Of a stretch of DNA of 64,000 nucleotides, positions 34,029-42,964 are shown in pieces. Numbering within the stretch: position 1 is the first letter of the stretch; every line of letters begins with the position of its first letter. The stretch covers positions 186,001-250,000 of the forward strand of contig NZ_JAMZAW010000006.1 of assembly GCF_024158745.1 (NCBI RefSeq). The letters run 5' to 3'. This DNA comes from Paenibacillus tyrphae (GTDB taxonomy: Bacteria > Bacillota > Bacilli > Paenibacillales > NBRC-103111). The notes below the pieces were generated by a model. It saw only the letters and a list, made by a program, of their open reading frames with translations. It made no database searches and was not told the DNA's origin. A program made the position numbers and the translations under genes.

Positions 34029-35135
34029 CTAATCGGCGATATGAATCAATACATAGTGGGTATAATTTTCCCAGCCAAGATCAAAGGGAACGTGGTAACG
34101 GTCCGTCGTGTGGCAGTTGATCAAGGGCAGTCCCCGCTCATCCTTACCCACGACGACGGCAAAATGGTCCACGTCGTTATTGTACATATAAGCAATCAGA
34201 TCGCCGGGCTGCAGCTTGGACCAGATGTTGGGCGCCGAAGGGCCGCGCACGATTTGGTCGAAGGTGCCGTTGCCAACGACTTTCCCGTAACCGGAATAAA
34301 GGAGGAACGACTTTAAAGCGTCGGTGCTTACCCATGCCCGGCTCCCGTTGCCGCCGCTGTATCTCCACGTGTGCGTCATGGGCAGCCCGCCGCCTTCGGC
34401 CGGATCGCCGATGACTTGGGAAACGAAGTTCGTACAATCGCCGCCGATACCGGTATAATCGCGGTATTTCGGATTGTAACGGTTATCGTTTCCGGCCCCC
34501 CATGCCGACCCGGCGTACTTATTGGCATACGCCACGGCTTTCTCGCGGTTGTATCGCCTCTTTTTCGGGGATTGAGGGACCGTACCGGACTTCAGGCTTT
34601 CTGTTTCCGGCTCCGATACGACCGAAGGCTGGTGGAGCCAGGCATCGTCCGAATCGATGTCGAGCGGGTCGAGATACCATTCTTTAAGCACCCGCAGCTG
34701 CCCGTTTTCTCTTTTCAAGGTAAGAACGTGCCGTGTTCCGAGCCCGAACTCGGCCGGCGTTTTGCTCCCCGGGGCATACGAATAAGCGACTTTCAGCCTG
34801 TGCACGAGCGATACTTTGATCAGCGAATCGGTCGGCCTGATACGAAAGATCTTCAGCGTCCCTTCGGCGGTATGAACGATGATGTCTCTTTTATTGGCCC
34901 AAGCCTGAAAATAAGCCTTCCGTTTTTTTTCAAGATACAAGGCTTGTTGGCTGGTTGGCACCTTTTCGAAATAAAAGGTATCTATCGGAACGTTCCGGAT
35001 TAGAAATTCCGATCGAGCCCGGTATAATTCCGTAAGAAAATTGCGGACTTCCTCGGTTTCCGACGAGGGCTCGGCGCTGGCTTGAAACGGGCTCAACATC
35101 AGCGATAAGATAATGATCCATGCGATACGGCGCAT
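34029..35135 (-). CDS. Secreted protein with Amidase_6 domain
   Basis: A 368-residue protein with a signal peptide (RRIAWIIILSLMLSPFQASA). The C-terminal 160 residues carry the putative amidase domain Amidase_6 (PF12671): YNREKAVAYANKYA, GGDCTNFVSQVI with the likely catalytic Cys, and DHFAVVVGKD with the likely His, as in NlpC/P60-like papain folds. The N-terminal part (about 30-190) is a helical and beta region of unknown role. It probably cleaves peptidoglycan peptides or another wall amide; the substrate is unknown. The start follows GGGAGGGAACGGC. It heads a two-gene unit with the flippase. Confidence 0.85.
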   Translation of the reverse strand: MRRIAWIIILSLMLSPFQASAEPSSETEEVRNFLTELYRARSEFLIRNVPIDTFYFEKVPTSQQALYLEKKRKAYFQAWANKRDIIVHTAEGTLKIFRIRPTDSLIKVSLVHRLKVAYSYAPGSKTPAEFGLGTRHVLTLKRENGQLRVLKEWYLDPLDIDSDDAWLHQPSVVSEPETESLKSGTVPQSPKKRRYNREKAVAYANKYAGSAWGAGNDNRYNPKYRDYTGIGGDCTNFVSQVIGDPAEGGGLPMTHTWRYSGGNGSRAWVSTDALKSFLLYSGYGKVVGNGTFDQIVRGPSAPNIWSKLQPGDLIAYMYNNDVDHFAVVVGKDERGLPLINCHTTDRYHVPFDLGWENYTHYVLIHIAD

Positions 35136-35395
35136 GCCGTTCCCTCCATCCCATCACACATTCAATCCCGCATTAGTATGAGAAAAATCGGGGAAAACAT
35201 ACTTCCTTTTACTTGGCCTGCCGATTTCCGGGAAATAACGCTTGCGAAACGAGCGGAGGAAACACCGTGCGAACAGGACTTTAAGAAAGGGTTAAGAAAC
35301 TTGTTGACAAATTGTAATATTATTTTAAGCTTATTTTAATGATCGTAATTTATCCTATTAGTAACTAGTAAAATATGATGTAGGACGGTGTGAGG

Positions 35396-35623
35396 ATGAA
35401 AGTTTTTGTAACCATTCAAAACAAACAGGTCCCCGTTTTCGCCGACAACTTGAATAAAAAAACATTGAAGCTCCTTAAGCTGGCGCTGGATAAAAAGGTA
35501 GAAAACGGAAGACAGACGCTGAAAAAATGTCTCCAAACGTTAATCAGCATCGAAGTGATCGGTTGCGAGGCCATTTTGCATTCGTTTAACGAAAAAGATT
35601 CGCTTGCTTTGTCTCTCTACTAA
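35396..35623 (+). CDS. Small hypothetical protein, 75 residues
   Basis: The peptide MKVFVTIQNKQVPVFADNL is followed by a basic helical part (KKTLKLLKLALDKKVENG) and a hydrophobic end. No family recognised. An in-frame GTG at 35390 exists; ATG at 35396 follows GGACGGTG. The upstream region (35280-35395) is AT-rich and contains TTGACA at 35304, so it is probably transcribed on its own. Its stop codon is built into the loop of a strong terminator, which supports a real transcript. A small regulatory or DNA-associated role is possible but unsupported. Confidence 0.55.
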   Translation: MKVFVTIQNKQVPVFADNLNKKTLKLLKLALDKKVENGRQTLKKCLQTLISIEVIGCEAILHSFNEKDSLALSLY

Positions 35624-35641
35624 ATTAGAGAGACTTTTTTT
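35611..35641 (+). terminator. Rho-independent terminator containing a stop codon
   Basis: GTCTCTCTA (35611-35619) pairs with TAGAGAGAC (35626-35634) over a 6-base loop that holds the TAA of the small gene, followed by seven T. It also touches the 3' end of the convergent araC-type gene. Confidence 0.85.
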
Positions 35642-36446
35642 ATTCCCGGCGTTCGCCGCTTCGGTAGGCGCCGGGGGAGATGCCGAACTTGTCCTTGAAT
35701 ACCCGGTGAAAATATGAATATCCCCCGAACCCGCAGCTTTCGGCAATTTGTTCGAGCGTCATGGCTGTATATTTCATCCGTTCCAGAGCGGCGGCCAGCC
35801 GGATTTCGAGCGCGTATTCGAGCATCGTCTTGCCGTAGCATTCCTTGAATAGATGAACCGCCCGGGATACGCTGAGCCCTGCCTGACGCGCGGCATCCTC
35901 TACCTTGAACGTCGAAGTGGCATGCTCCTCCACGAACCGCTTCATCCGAAGCGCCGTAAAGGACCGGCCATAGGAGGGGGCGCTTTCCGTCGCCGCGCGC
36001 TCCAGCGACAGGCAAAGGGCCTGCAGCAAGCAGCTGATGAGCTCGCCGGTTTGCTTGTCCGCCGGGCGCTGCTTTTCAATAATCAAGTGCCGCCACAGCG
36101 TCAACAGCTGTTCTCCCGGATCGATTCGCGAGAGCGTCGGCTTGTCTCCGCGTTTCCACCATTGATCCATCCAACGGCCTCCGCAGATCAAATAGTAATC
36201 CCCGCTCGAAATCGATCTTCCCTTGGATGTCGTTTCGTATTCGTCTACGAATAGCTCGTAGGTTCTTCCGGGATTCAGCAGCAGCAGATCCCCTTGTCCG
36301 AGCCGGTGCGTTTTGCCGTCGATCACCGCCTCGCTGGCCCCTTCCGTCTGCAGCCGGAACAAGTAGAGCGGCAGTCCGGTTTTATAATGGGTATGAAACC
36401 GCTGCGCATGATACGAATAACCGCATGTGAACACTTCCGCTTCCAT
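35640..36446 (-). CDS. AraC-family transcriptional regulator
   Basis: A 268-residue regulator with an N-terminal cupin-like sensor part (residues 1-120, including HRLGQGDLLLLNPGRTYEL) and a C-terminal pair of helix-turn-helix motifs: VEDAARQAGLSVSRAVHLFK and LEQIAESCGFGGYSYFHRVF, then GISPGAYR. This is the standard AraC/XylS layout for sugar-responsive regulators. It is divergent from a sugar isomerase/oxidoreductase pair with 136 bases between the starts, so it most likely controls that operon. The effector is unknown. The start follows a GGAGA sequence. Confidence 0.88.
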   Translation of the reverse strand: MEAEVFTCGYSYHAQRFHTHYKTGLPLYLFRLQTEGASEAVIDGKTHRLGQGDLLLLNPGRTYELFVDEYETTSKGRSISSGDYYLICGGRWMDQWWKRGDKPTLSRIDPGEQLLTLWRHLIIEKQRPADKQTGELISCLLQALCLSLERAATESAPSYGRSFTALRMKRFVEEHATSTFKVEDAARQAGLSVSRAVHLFKECYGKTMLEYALEIRLAAALERMKYTAMTLEQIAESCGFGGYSYFHRVFKDKFGISPGAYRSGERRE

Positions 36447-36582
36447 CGCCGTCTCTCCGATTCGTAAAAAGTTATAGCAAAATTGTTGATGTTACGATTA
36501 TATCGTTTATGTTCATTTTAGGCTATTCTCGTGTATGATGAAAGCAAATAAGCAATCTATTCCTAATCAGGGAGTGTTCACG

Positions 36583-37356
36583 ATGAGAAGAATGGGCATC
36601 GGGCTTCAGCTTTACACATTGCGGGATGAAACCGCCGCCGATTTCCGCGGCACGTTGAGGAAAGTAGCCGAGCTCGGCTACGAAGGCGTCGAATTTGCCG
36701 GATACGGCGGGTTGGCGAAGGAAGAGCTGAGAGATTTGCTTCAGGAGCTTGGACTTAAAGCGATTGGCAGCCATGTCGGCTTGCAGCAGCTGCGGGACGA
36801 TCTGCAGGGCCAAATCGATTATTTAAAAACGATCGGCGGACAATATTTGATTTGTCCTTATGTGGCCGAGGAAGACCGCCGTACCGAAGAGGATTGGAAA
36901 TCGCTGTTTGCTTTCCTGCAAGAAGCGGGAACGGAAGTGCGTAAGCAGGGGCTTATTTTCGCCTATCACAACCATGCTTTCGAATTCGAGATGAACGTCG
37001 GCAGCTCTTATGTGTTCGATGCGATGTACGAAACGACTTCTCCTGAAGCGGTGCAGGTCGAAATGGACGTCTGCTGGGTGCAGTTCGCCGGACAGGACCC
37101 GCTGGCCTATATTCCGAAATACGCCGGCCGGCTGCCGCTGCTGCACTTGAAAGATTTCGGCAAAGACGACAACGGGCAGATGAAAACGCTGGAGCTCGGC
37201 TTAGGGGTTGTCGACCTGCCTAAGGTCATCGCCGCCGCGTCCGAAGCAGGAGTGGAATGGCTCGTCGTAGAGCAGGACGTATGCCAGAAGCCTCCGCTGC
37301 AAAGCGTGGCGAACAGCTTGCAGTGGGTGAAAACGAACTACTTGCAACATATTTAA
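36583..37356 (+). CDS. Sugar phosphate isomerase/epimerase (AP endonuclease 2-like TIM barrel)
   Basis: A 257-residue protein of the IolE/hydroxypyruvate-isomerase-like family. Visible pieces are GIGLQLYTLRDE, GYEGVEFAGYGG, AYHNHAFEFEM with metal-binding His, VQVEMDVCWV and PLLHLKDFG, all typical of the xylose-isomerase-like barrel with divalent metal ligands. An in-frame ATG at 36535 lacks a ribosome binding site; ATG at 36583 follows AGGGAGTG. It acts in the cytosol on a sugar or inositol derivative that cannot be specified. It is followed 29 bases later by a Gfo/Idh/MocA dehydrogenase, a common catabolic pairing. Confidence 0.88.
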   Translation: MRRMGIGLQLYTLRDETAADFRGTLRKVAELGYEGVEFAGYGGLAKEELRDLLQELGLKAIGSHVGLQQLRDDLQGQIDYLKTIGGQYLICPYVAEEDRRTEEDWKSLFAFLQEAGTEVRKQGLIFAYHNHAFEFEMNVGSSYVFDAMYETTSPEAVQVEMDVCWVQFAGQDPLAYIPKYAGRLPLLHLKDFGKDDNGQMKTLELGLGVVDLPKVIAAASEAGVEWLVVEQDVCQKPPLQSVANSLQWVKTNYLQHI

Positions 37357-37385
37357 TATAACAAACCGAAGGAGCATTGAATTCC

Positions 37386-38405
37386 ATGAGCAAATTGAGA
37401 GTGGCCGTAATCGGTTGCGGCGCCATTTCCAAACACCGTCATATTCCCGAGTATGCCGCAAATCCTCATGTGGAGCTGGTTGCTTTTTGCGATCCGGTTA
37501 AGGAGAGAGCCGAGCATTACGCCGGGCAGTACGGAGCAAAAGCTTACACCGATTATGAAACGCTGCTGCGCGAGGTAAAACCCGATGCGGTGAGCGTGTG
37601 CACCCCGAATGCCCTGCATGCTCCGGTATCGATTGCAGCAGCGAAGGCCGGCGCTCATGTGCTGGTCGAAAAGCCGATGGCTGCGACGGAAGAAGAGGCG
37701 CTGGCGATGATCGAAGCGGCGAAGGAGAACGGCGTTTATTTGATGGTCGGCCACAACCAGCGGCTGATGCCTCACCATATGAAGGCCAAACAGATTTTGA
37801 GCGCGGGAGCTCTCGGCAAAGTGCTGACGTTCCGTACTTCATTTGGACACCCGGGACCGGAAAGCTGGAGCGTCGACGGCCGGGACAGCTGGTTTTTCCG
37901 CAAGGATGAAGCGATTATGGGCGCCATGGGCGATCTGGGCGTGCATAAATCCGACCTGATCCGTTGGCTGCTCGATGACGAAGTGGCGGATGTCGCCGGT
38001 TTTATCGGCACGCTCGACAAAGCGGGAACGGATGTTGACGATAACGCGGCTTGCGTGCTCCGTATGAAGAGCGGAATCATCGGTACGCTTGTCGCAAGCT
38101 GGACCTATTACCAAGGCGGGGACAACAGCACGGTGCTCTGGTGCGAGAACGGCATCATGAAAATCGATACGCACCCGGACGATCAAATTATCGTGGAGCT
38201 CCGCAACGGCTCGATCGAGCGGCATAAGGTGGGCGCCATCGCCACCAACGAGAAGCAGACGGCCAGCGGCGTGATCGACGCGTTCGTGGAATCGATCGTG
38301 ACGAAAACCCCGCCGAGCATTTCCGGGGAAGAAGGCATGCGTTCGCTGAAGGTGATTTTGGCGGCGTTCGAATCGCAGGCTACAGGTCAAGTCGTCAGGC
38401 TGTAA
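37386..38405 (+). CDS. Gfo/Idh/MocA-family oxidoreductase
   Basis: A 339-residue NAD(P)-dependent dehydrogenase. The Rossmann start is VAVIGCGAISKHRHIP, followed by the family signature AGAHVLVEKPMA (EKP motif) and the substrate-side GDLGVHKSDLIRWLL with the catalytic His. Such enzymes oxidise or epimerise sugars and inositols. A TTG at 37377 is in frame; ATG at 37386 is chosen, preceded by AAGGAG at a rather long distance of 13 bases. It forms an operon with the isomerase gene and ends in a clear hairpin. Confidence 0.88.
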   Translation: MSKLRVAVIGCGAISKHRHIPEYAANPHVELVAFCDPVKERAEHYAGQYGAKAYTDYETLLREVKPDAVSVCTPNALHAPVSIAAAKAGAHVLVEKPMAATEEEALAMIEAAKENGVYLMVGHNQRLMPHHMKAKQILSAGALGKVLTFRTSFGHPGPESWSVDGRDSWFFRKDEAIMGAMGDLGVHKSDLIRWLLDDEVADVAGFIGTLDKAGTDVDDNAACVLRMKSGIIGTLVASWTYYQGGDNSTVLWCENGIMKIDTHPDDQIIVELRNGSIERHKVGAIATNEKQTASGVIDAFVESIVTKTPPSISGEEGMRSLKVILAAFESQATGQVVRL

Positions 38406-38414
38406 TAACGAAAC

Positions 38415-38448
38415 AAGGCAGTTCTTCGCATTCGAAGGACTGCCTTTT
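38415..38448 (+). terminator. Rho-independent terminator of the sugar operon
   Basis: AAGGCAGTTCTTCG pairs with CGAAGGACTGCCTT (one mismatch) over a short loop, followed by TTTT. It ends the isomerase/oxidoreductase operon and faces the ccdC gene. Confidence 0.8.
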
Positions 38449-38467
38449 CACATGGACCGTTGCCCCG

Positions 38468-38953
38468 TTAAGCGGCTGCTCGCCGCAGCTTGCGGTACTG
38501 AAGAAGCATGGCGGCCCGCCATGGAACGATCATTCCGAAAGCCAGCAGGAAGAAAAGCGCTCCCGTCTGCGGAATCGATATATATTGCTCGATGTAGCTG
38601 TGCAGCGCCAGGCGCAAGATGAGGAGCCCGAGCAGCACGAACATAAACGATTTGGACTGGTTAACGTACACATCGCCGCCGCGAAGCTCTAGTTTGGAGC
38701 TGAGGATCAGCGGGTAAGAGAACAATAACAGCCCCGCAGCCAAAGCGATCAGCGCCCACAGCATAGGGACCCGGAAGGCCGGTACGGCAAACATGAGAAA
38801 GCCGGTGCTCATGCCGATTGGCGGCATAACGATTTTCACCGGGGAAACCGGCTTGCGGCTGGCCCGCGCCCGAACAAATATCGCAAGCAGCGCCATCGCC
38901 GCCATGCCGATCCCCGATACCGCCTGCAGATGAAGCGCGCCGAAATGGATCAT
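38468..38953 (-). CDS. ccdC: CcdC-family membrane protein
   Basis: A 161-residue protein with about five hydrophobic segments. The phrase VMPPIGMSTGFLMFAVPAF is characteristic of the CcdC family (DUF1453), found in Bacillus next to cytochrome c maturation genes. Here it stands alone; the ccdA partner is not in the window. Its biochemical role is not settled. The start follows CAGGAGGGATAC. A TATAAT box lies about 40 bases upstream on the minus strand, without a convincing -35 box. Confidence 0.82.
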   Translation of the reverse strand: MIHFGALHLQAVSGIGMAAMALLAIFVRARASRKPVSPVKIVMPPIGMSTGFLMFAVPAFRVPMLWALIALAAGLLLFSYPLILSSKLELRGGDVYVNQSKSFMFVLLGLLILRLALHSYIEQYISIPQTGALFFLLAFGMIVPWRAAMLLQYRKLRRAAA

Positions 38954-39062
38954 GAACGTATCCCTCCTGTACTTTGTTGCTATTTTTCATTATATCATTG
39001 CAGGCCTGCGGTGATCTACAAAAGCAAAATAACCTTTCCTAATAAGGAAATATGACACAAGG

Positions 39063-39094
39063 CGCAGATTTGTAACAAAATCTGCGTTTTTTTT
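39063..39094 (+). terminator. Orphan intrinsic terminator upstream of nupN
   Basis: CGCAGATTT (39063-39071) pairs with AAATCTGCG (39078-39086) over a 6-base loop, followed by eight T. No plus-strand gene reads into it: the gene before it is on the minus strand. A smaller hairpin, TTTCCT-AATA-AGGAAA, lies at 39032-39047. Confidence 0.8.
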
Positions 39095-39139
39095 GAAATT
39101 TTGTTCAGAAACATATGGACGATGGTTAAATAAAACCTT

Positions 39140-39145
39140 TATAAT
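39140..39145 (+). promoter_or_regulatory. -10 box of the nup operon
   Basis: A perfect TATAAT lies about 60 bases before the nupN start. No good -35 box is seen at 16-18 bases, so an activator may be needed. The box lies downstream of the orphan terminator, so that terminator would not block it. Confidence 0.45.
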
Positions 39146-39207
39146 GGAGATTGCTACAGCACTTATTTTAACGCTTACATACAGATACATGGAAGGGGAA
39201 AACAAAA

Positions 39208-40266
39208 ATGAAAACATGGTTCAAATCGACGGCAGGCCTCATGCTCGCGGCTACGCTCGTCCTGAGCGGATGCGGAACGAAGCCGGCGCCGCAAGATGCG
39301 GCTGGCAGCGGTTCAAAGCCAGCGGAGACTTCAGCGGGAGCCAGCAAAAAAGGGGAAAAATTTAACATCGGCATGGTTACCGACATCGGCGGCGTAAACG
39401 ACAAGTCGTTTAACCAAAGCGCGTGGGAAGGCCTGAACGAGGTTAAGAAAGAAACCGGTGCCAATGTGAAATACCTGCAAAGCAAAAGCGACGCGGACTT
39501 TATTCCTAACCTCAATCAATACGTGAAAGATAACTACAATTTGACCTGGGGGATCGGGTTCCTGATGGGCGACGCCATCAAGACGGTTGCTTCGCAAAAC
39601 CCGAAATCGAACTTTGCGATTATCGATAACGTTGTGGAAGGGCCGAACGTCGAATCCGTAACGTTCGCGGAGCAGGAAGGTTCTTACCTTACCGGCGTCG
39701 TTGCCGGTCTGATGACCAAGACGAACAAAGTCGGCTTCGTCGGCGGCCTCGAAATTCCGGTCGTCAAGCGTTTCGAAGTGGGCTTTAAGGCAGGGGTTGC
39801 GGCGGTAAATCCGAACGCGAAAGTAAACATTATCTATGCGGCTGCCTTCGACAAGCCGGACCTGGGCAAAGCTGCTGCGGCAACGATGTTTAACGACGGC
39901 GCGGACATCATTTTCCATGCGGCGGGTGCAACCGGCAACGGCGTGTTCAACGAAGCGAAGGACCGTGTCAAATCAGGCAAAAAAGTATGGGTCATCGGCG
40001 TGGACAAGGACCAGTCGCTTGAATTCGGCGACGATGTGACGCTGACCTCGATGGTGAAGCGTGTCGACCAAGCGGTGAAACGCGTGACCATGGACGTGAT
40101 CGACGGCAAATTCCAAGGCGGCAAAAACGTTGTTCTCGGTCTCAAAGACAACGGCGTAGGCTTGCCGGAAACCTCCAAGAAGAACGTACCGGCCGACGTG
40201 CTGAAGAAAGTGGATGAATATAAAGAAAAGATCGTTAAAGGCGAAATCAAAGTACCGGAAAAATAA
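39208..40266 (+). CDS. nupN: BMP-family nucleoside-binding lipoprotein (NupN-like)
   Basis: A 352-residue substrate-binding lipoprotein of an ABC importer. The signal peptide ends in the lipobox LSGC, so Cys about residue 22 would be lipidated and the protein anchored outside. The binding fold shows FNIGMVTDIGGVNDKSFNQS, the hallmark of basic membrane protein/PnrA nucleoside receptors, with later AAGATGNGVF and WVIGVDKDQS. It should bind purine nucleosides. The three following genes encode the matching ATPase and two permeases. The start follows GGAAGGGG. No purine riboswitch was seen in the short leader. Confidence 0.9.
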   Translation: MKTWFKSTAGLMLAATLVLSGCGTKPAPQDAAGSGSKPAETSAGASKKGEKFNIGMVTDIGGVNDKSFNQSAWEGLNEVKKETGANVKYLQSKSDADFIPNLNQYVKDNYNLTWGIGFLMGDAIKTVASQNPKSNFAIIDNVVEGPNVESVTFAEQEGSYLTGVVAGLMTKTNKVGFVGGLEIPVVKRFEVGFKAGVAAVNPNAKVNIIYAAAFDKPDLGKAAAATMFNDGADIIFHAAGATGNGVFNEAKDRVKSGKKVWVIGVDKDQSLEFGDDVTLTSMVKRVDQAVKRVTMDVIDGKFQGGKNVVLGLKDNGVGLPETSKKNVPADVLKKVDEYKEKIVKGEIKVPEK

Positions 40267-40275
40267 ATTCCAATT

Positions 40276-40306
40276 CGACAAGGCTGGTGACCCACCGGCC
40301 TTGTCG
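40276..40306 (+). terminator. Intercistronic hairpin between nupN and nupO
   Basis: CGACAAGGC (40276-40284) pairs with GCCTTGTCG (40298-40306), with an inner GGT/ACC stem, followed by TTTGATTT. It probably lets only part of the transcripts through, giving more binding protein than transporter. Confidence 0.65.
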
Positions 40307-40356
40307 TTTGATTTGCACCTTGAACTTACTTGTACATTTTGCGGGGAGGGAAGCTC

Positions 40357-41895
40357 ATGAGTTCACCCGACATGATGGTCGAGCTGCGAGGGATTACGAA
40401 GCGTTTTCCCGGCATTACGGCCAACGACTCCATCAGCTTGAAGCTGCGCAAGGGAGAGATCCATGCGCTGCTGGGCGAGAACGGAGCAGGTAAATCGACG
40501 CTGATGAACATTTTGTTCGGTCTGTACCAGCCGGATGAAGGCGAGATCTGGGTTAAAGGCAGCAAAACCCCCATCGACAGCCCGACGAAGGCGATCGAGC
40601 TGGGGATCGGCATGGTGCATCAGCACTTCAAGCTCGTACAGCCGTTCACCGTGACGGAAAACATTATTCTCGGCAGCGAGCCCCGAAAGGGTTCTTCCAT
40701 CAACTATAAGGAAGCGAACGAGAAGGTTAAAAACATCTCGGAGCAGTACGGCCTGATGGTCGATCCGAAAGCAAAAATAGAAGATATTTCCGTCGGTATG
40801 CAGCAGCGCGTCGAGATTTTGAAAACGCTGTATCGCGGAGCGGACATCCTGATTTTCGACGAACCGACCGCCGTACTCACGCCACAAGAAATTCAAGAGC
40901 TGATGGATATTTTGCGCCGGCTCGCCGCCGAAGGGAAATCCATCATTCTGATCACGCATAAGCTGAAGGAAATTATGGCGATTGCCGACACCTGCACGAT
41001 TATCCGGCGCGGCAAGGTTATCGATTCGGTGAATGTCGCCGAAACGAATCCGCAGCAGCTAGCCGAGAAGATGGTCGGGCGCAGCGTCACGTTCAAGGTC
41101 AATAAGACCAAGGCTTCGCCGGGAGCTCCGGTGCTGCAGATCCGCGGCCTGACGGTCAAGGATAACCGGAACCTTCCCGCCTTGAACAGCCTTTCGCTCG
41201 AGGTGCGGGCCGGAGAGATTCTCGGACTCGCGGGTGTGGATGGCAACGGGCAAAGCGAGCTGATCGAGGCGCTGACGGGGCTGCGATCCGTGGAAGGCGG
41301 AGAGATCGTGCTGAAGGACAAGCCGCTGACCAACCGGTCCCCACGGTTCATTTCCGAGTCAGGCGTATCGCATATTCCGGAGGATCGGCACAAACACGGA
41401 CTCGTGCTGGATTTCTCGATGAGCGAGAATATGGTGTTGGAGACGTATTATCAGCCGAAGTATAACCGCGGCGGCTTCTTGAACAGCGAAGCGATCGAGA
41501 CGCAGGCGCAGCGGTTGATCAGCGAGTTCGACGTGCGTACGCCAAGCATTCATACGAAGGCGCGCGCGCTGTCGGGCGGGAACCAGCAGAAGGCGATCAT
41601 CGCCCGCGAGCTGGACAAAGATCCCGAGCTGTTGATCGCGGCGCAGCCGACCCGGGGACTGGACGTCGGCGCCATCGAATTCGTGCACCGTAAGCTGATC
41701 GAAGCCAGAGACCATGGGAAAGCTGTGCTGCTGATCTCGTTCGAGCTTGATGAGATTCGGAACGTATCCGACCGGATTGCGGTCATTCACAGCGGCCAAA
41801 TTGTCGGCGAGGTGGATCCCGAAACGACGAATGAAGAAGAGCTGGGGCTGCTGATGGCCGGCGGACATGGACAAGGAGGGACCGACCATGGATAA
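40357..41895 (+). CDS. nupO: Nucleoside ABC transporter, duplicated ATP-binding protein (NupO-like)
   Basis: A 512-residue protein with two ABC domains. The first has Walker A GENGAGKST, signature ISVGMQQRVEIL and Walker B DILIFDEPTA. The second has a variant Walker A GVDGNGQSEL, the signature LSGGNQQKAI and a changed Walker B (LLIAAQPTRGLDVGA), as in ribose and BMP-type importers where the second site is degenerate. It powers uptake through the two permeases encoded next. ATG at 40357 follows GGGAGGGAAGC; its 3' end overlaps the next gene by eight bases. Confidence 0.92.
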   Translation: MSSPDMMVELRGITKRFPGITANDSISLKLRKGEIHALLGENGAGKSTLMNILFGLYQPDEGEIWVKGSKTPIDSPTKAIELGIGMVHQHFKLVQPFTVTENIILGSEPRKGSSINYKEANEKVKNISEQYGLMVDPKAKIEDISVGMQQRVEILKTLYRGADILIFDEPTAVLTPQEIQELMDILRRLAAEGKSIILITHKLKEIMAIADTCTIIRRGKVIDSVNVAETNPQQLAEKMVGRSVTFKVNKTKASPGAPVLQIRGLTVKDNRNLPALNSLSLEVRAGEILGLAGVDGNGQSELIEALTGLRSVEGGEIVLKDKPLTNRSPRFISESGVSHIPEDRHKHGLVLDFSMSENMVLETYYQPKYNRGGFLNSEAIETQAQRLISEFDVRTPSIHTKARALSGGNQQKAIIARELDKDPELLIAAQPTRGLDVGAIEFVHRKLIEARDHGKAVLLISFELDEIRNVSDRIAVIHSGQIVGEVDPETTNEEELGLLMAGGHGQGGTDHG

Positions 41896-42964
41896 ATTGA
41901 TTAAAATCGTAACCAAAGATTCGGCGTTGGTCCCGCTTGTCGCGATCTTGATGGGACTGCTCTTCGGAGCGCTGGTGATGCTGGCCGGCGGCTACAATCC
42001 GCTGACCGCCTATGGCGCGCTGGTGGGCAAAGTATTCGGGGACCCTTACGATTTCGGGGAGACGGTCCGTGAGATTACTCCGCTTATTTTGACGGGACTG
42101 TCCGTCGCCTTTGCATTCCGGACCGGACTGTTCAATATCGGTGGGGAAGGACAGTTCATGATGGGGATGACCACGGCCTCCGTCATTGGGATCAAGCTGC
42201 AGATGCCGTGGTTTATCCACGCGCCGCTCGCCGTTGTAGCCGGTGCGCTGGTCGGCGGGCTGTGGGGCGCGATCGCCGGTTATTTGAAGGCGAAGCGCGG
42301 CGTGAACGAAGTTATCACCACGATTATGCTGAACTGGATTGCGTTGTTTTTGTCCAACTATGTGGTCAATCAATTTCTGCTGCAGCCGGGACAGCAGCGT
42401 TCATACCCGACGCAGGATTCCGCCTCGCTCTCGTTCGGCTGGCTGTCCGAATTGATGGGTAACGCCCGGATGCATTGGGGGACGGTGATTGCCTTGGCGG
42501 CAGCAACGGTATTCTACGTGCTGCTGTGGAAGACGAAGCAAGGCTATGAGCTGCGCGCCGTCGGACATAATCCGCACGCCGCCCGCTACGCGGGAATGAA
42601 CGTGAACCGCAATATCGTCAAATCGATGTTTATCAGCGGCATTTTCGCAGGACTCGCCGGCGTCGTCGATGTGCTGGGCGTGTTCCATTATCAAACCGTG
42701 GTGGCCGCTTCGCCGGGCTACGGCTTCGACGGGGTCGCGGTAGCGCTGCTGGGCGGCAATACTCCGCTTGGCGTCGTGCTGGCCGCCGTGTTGTTCGGCT
42801 CGCTCACGTACGGGTCCGCCGGGATGAGCTTCGCCGCAGACGTTCCGCCGGAAATCATCCGCGTCGTCATCGGCTCGGTTATCTTCTTTGTAGCGACTCA
42901 CGGTATCGTGCGCTGGGTTCTGCTCCCGATATACGCCAAACGGAAAAAAGAGGAGGCGGCTTAG
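41888..42964 (+). CDS. nupP: Nucleoside ABC transporter permease 1 (NupP-like)
   Basis: A 358-residue integral membrane protein of the BPD_transp_2 (RbsC/LivH-like) family with about ten hydrophobic segments. The conserved stretch FRTGLFNIGGEGQFMMG is typical, as is GYELRAVGHNPHAARYAGM before the second half. The first ATG in the long open frame (41867) lies inside nupO; ATG at 41888 follows AGGAGGGACC and is preferred. It forms the channel together with the next gene product, with translational coupling to nupO. Confidence 0.92.
   Translation: MDKLIKIVTKDSALVPLVAILMGLLFGALVMLAGGYNPLTAYGALVGKVFGDPYDFGETVREITPLILTGLSVAFAFRTGLFNIGGEGQFMMGMTTASVIGIKLQMPWFIHAPLAVVAGALVGGLWGAIAGYLKAKRGVNEVITTIMLNWIALFLSNYVVNQFLLQPGQQRSYPTQDSASLSFGWLSELMGNARMHWGTVIALAAATVFYVLLWKTKQGYELRAVGHNPHAARYAGMNVNRNIVKSMFISGIFAGLAGVVDVLGVFHYQTVVAASPGYGFDGVAVALLGGNTPLGVVLAAVLFGSLTYGSAGMSFAADVPPEIIRVVIGSVIFFVATHGIVRWVLLPIYAKRKKEEAA

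Noticed and set aside
38990-39207. Purine riboswitch before the nucleoside transporter
   Set aside because: I looked for the conserved purine aptamer segments and did not find them; the leader after the TATAAT box is only about 60 bases.
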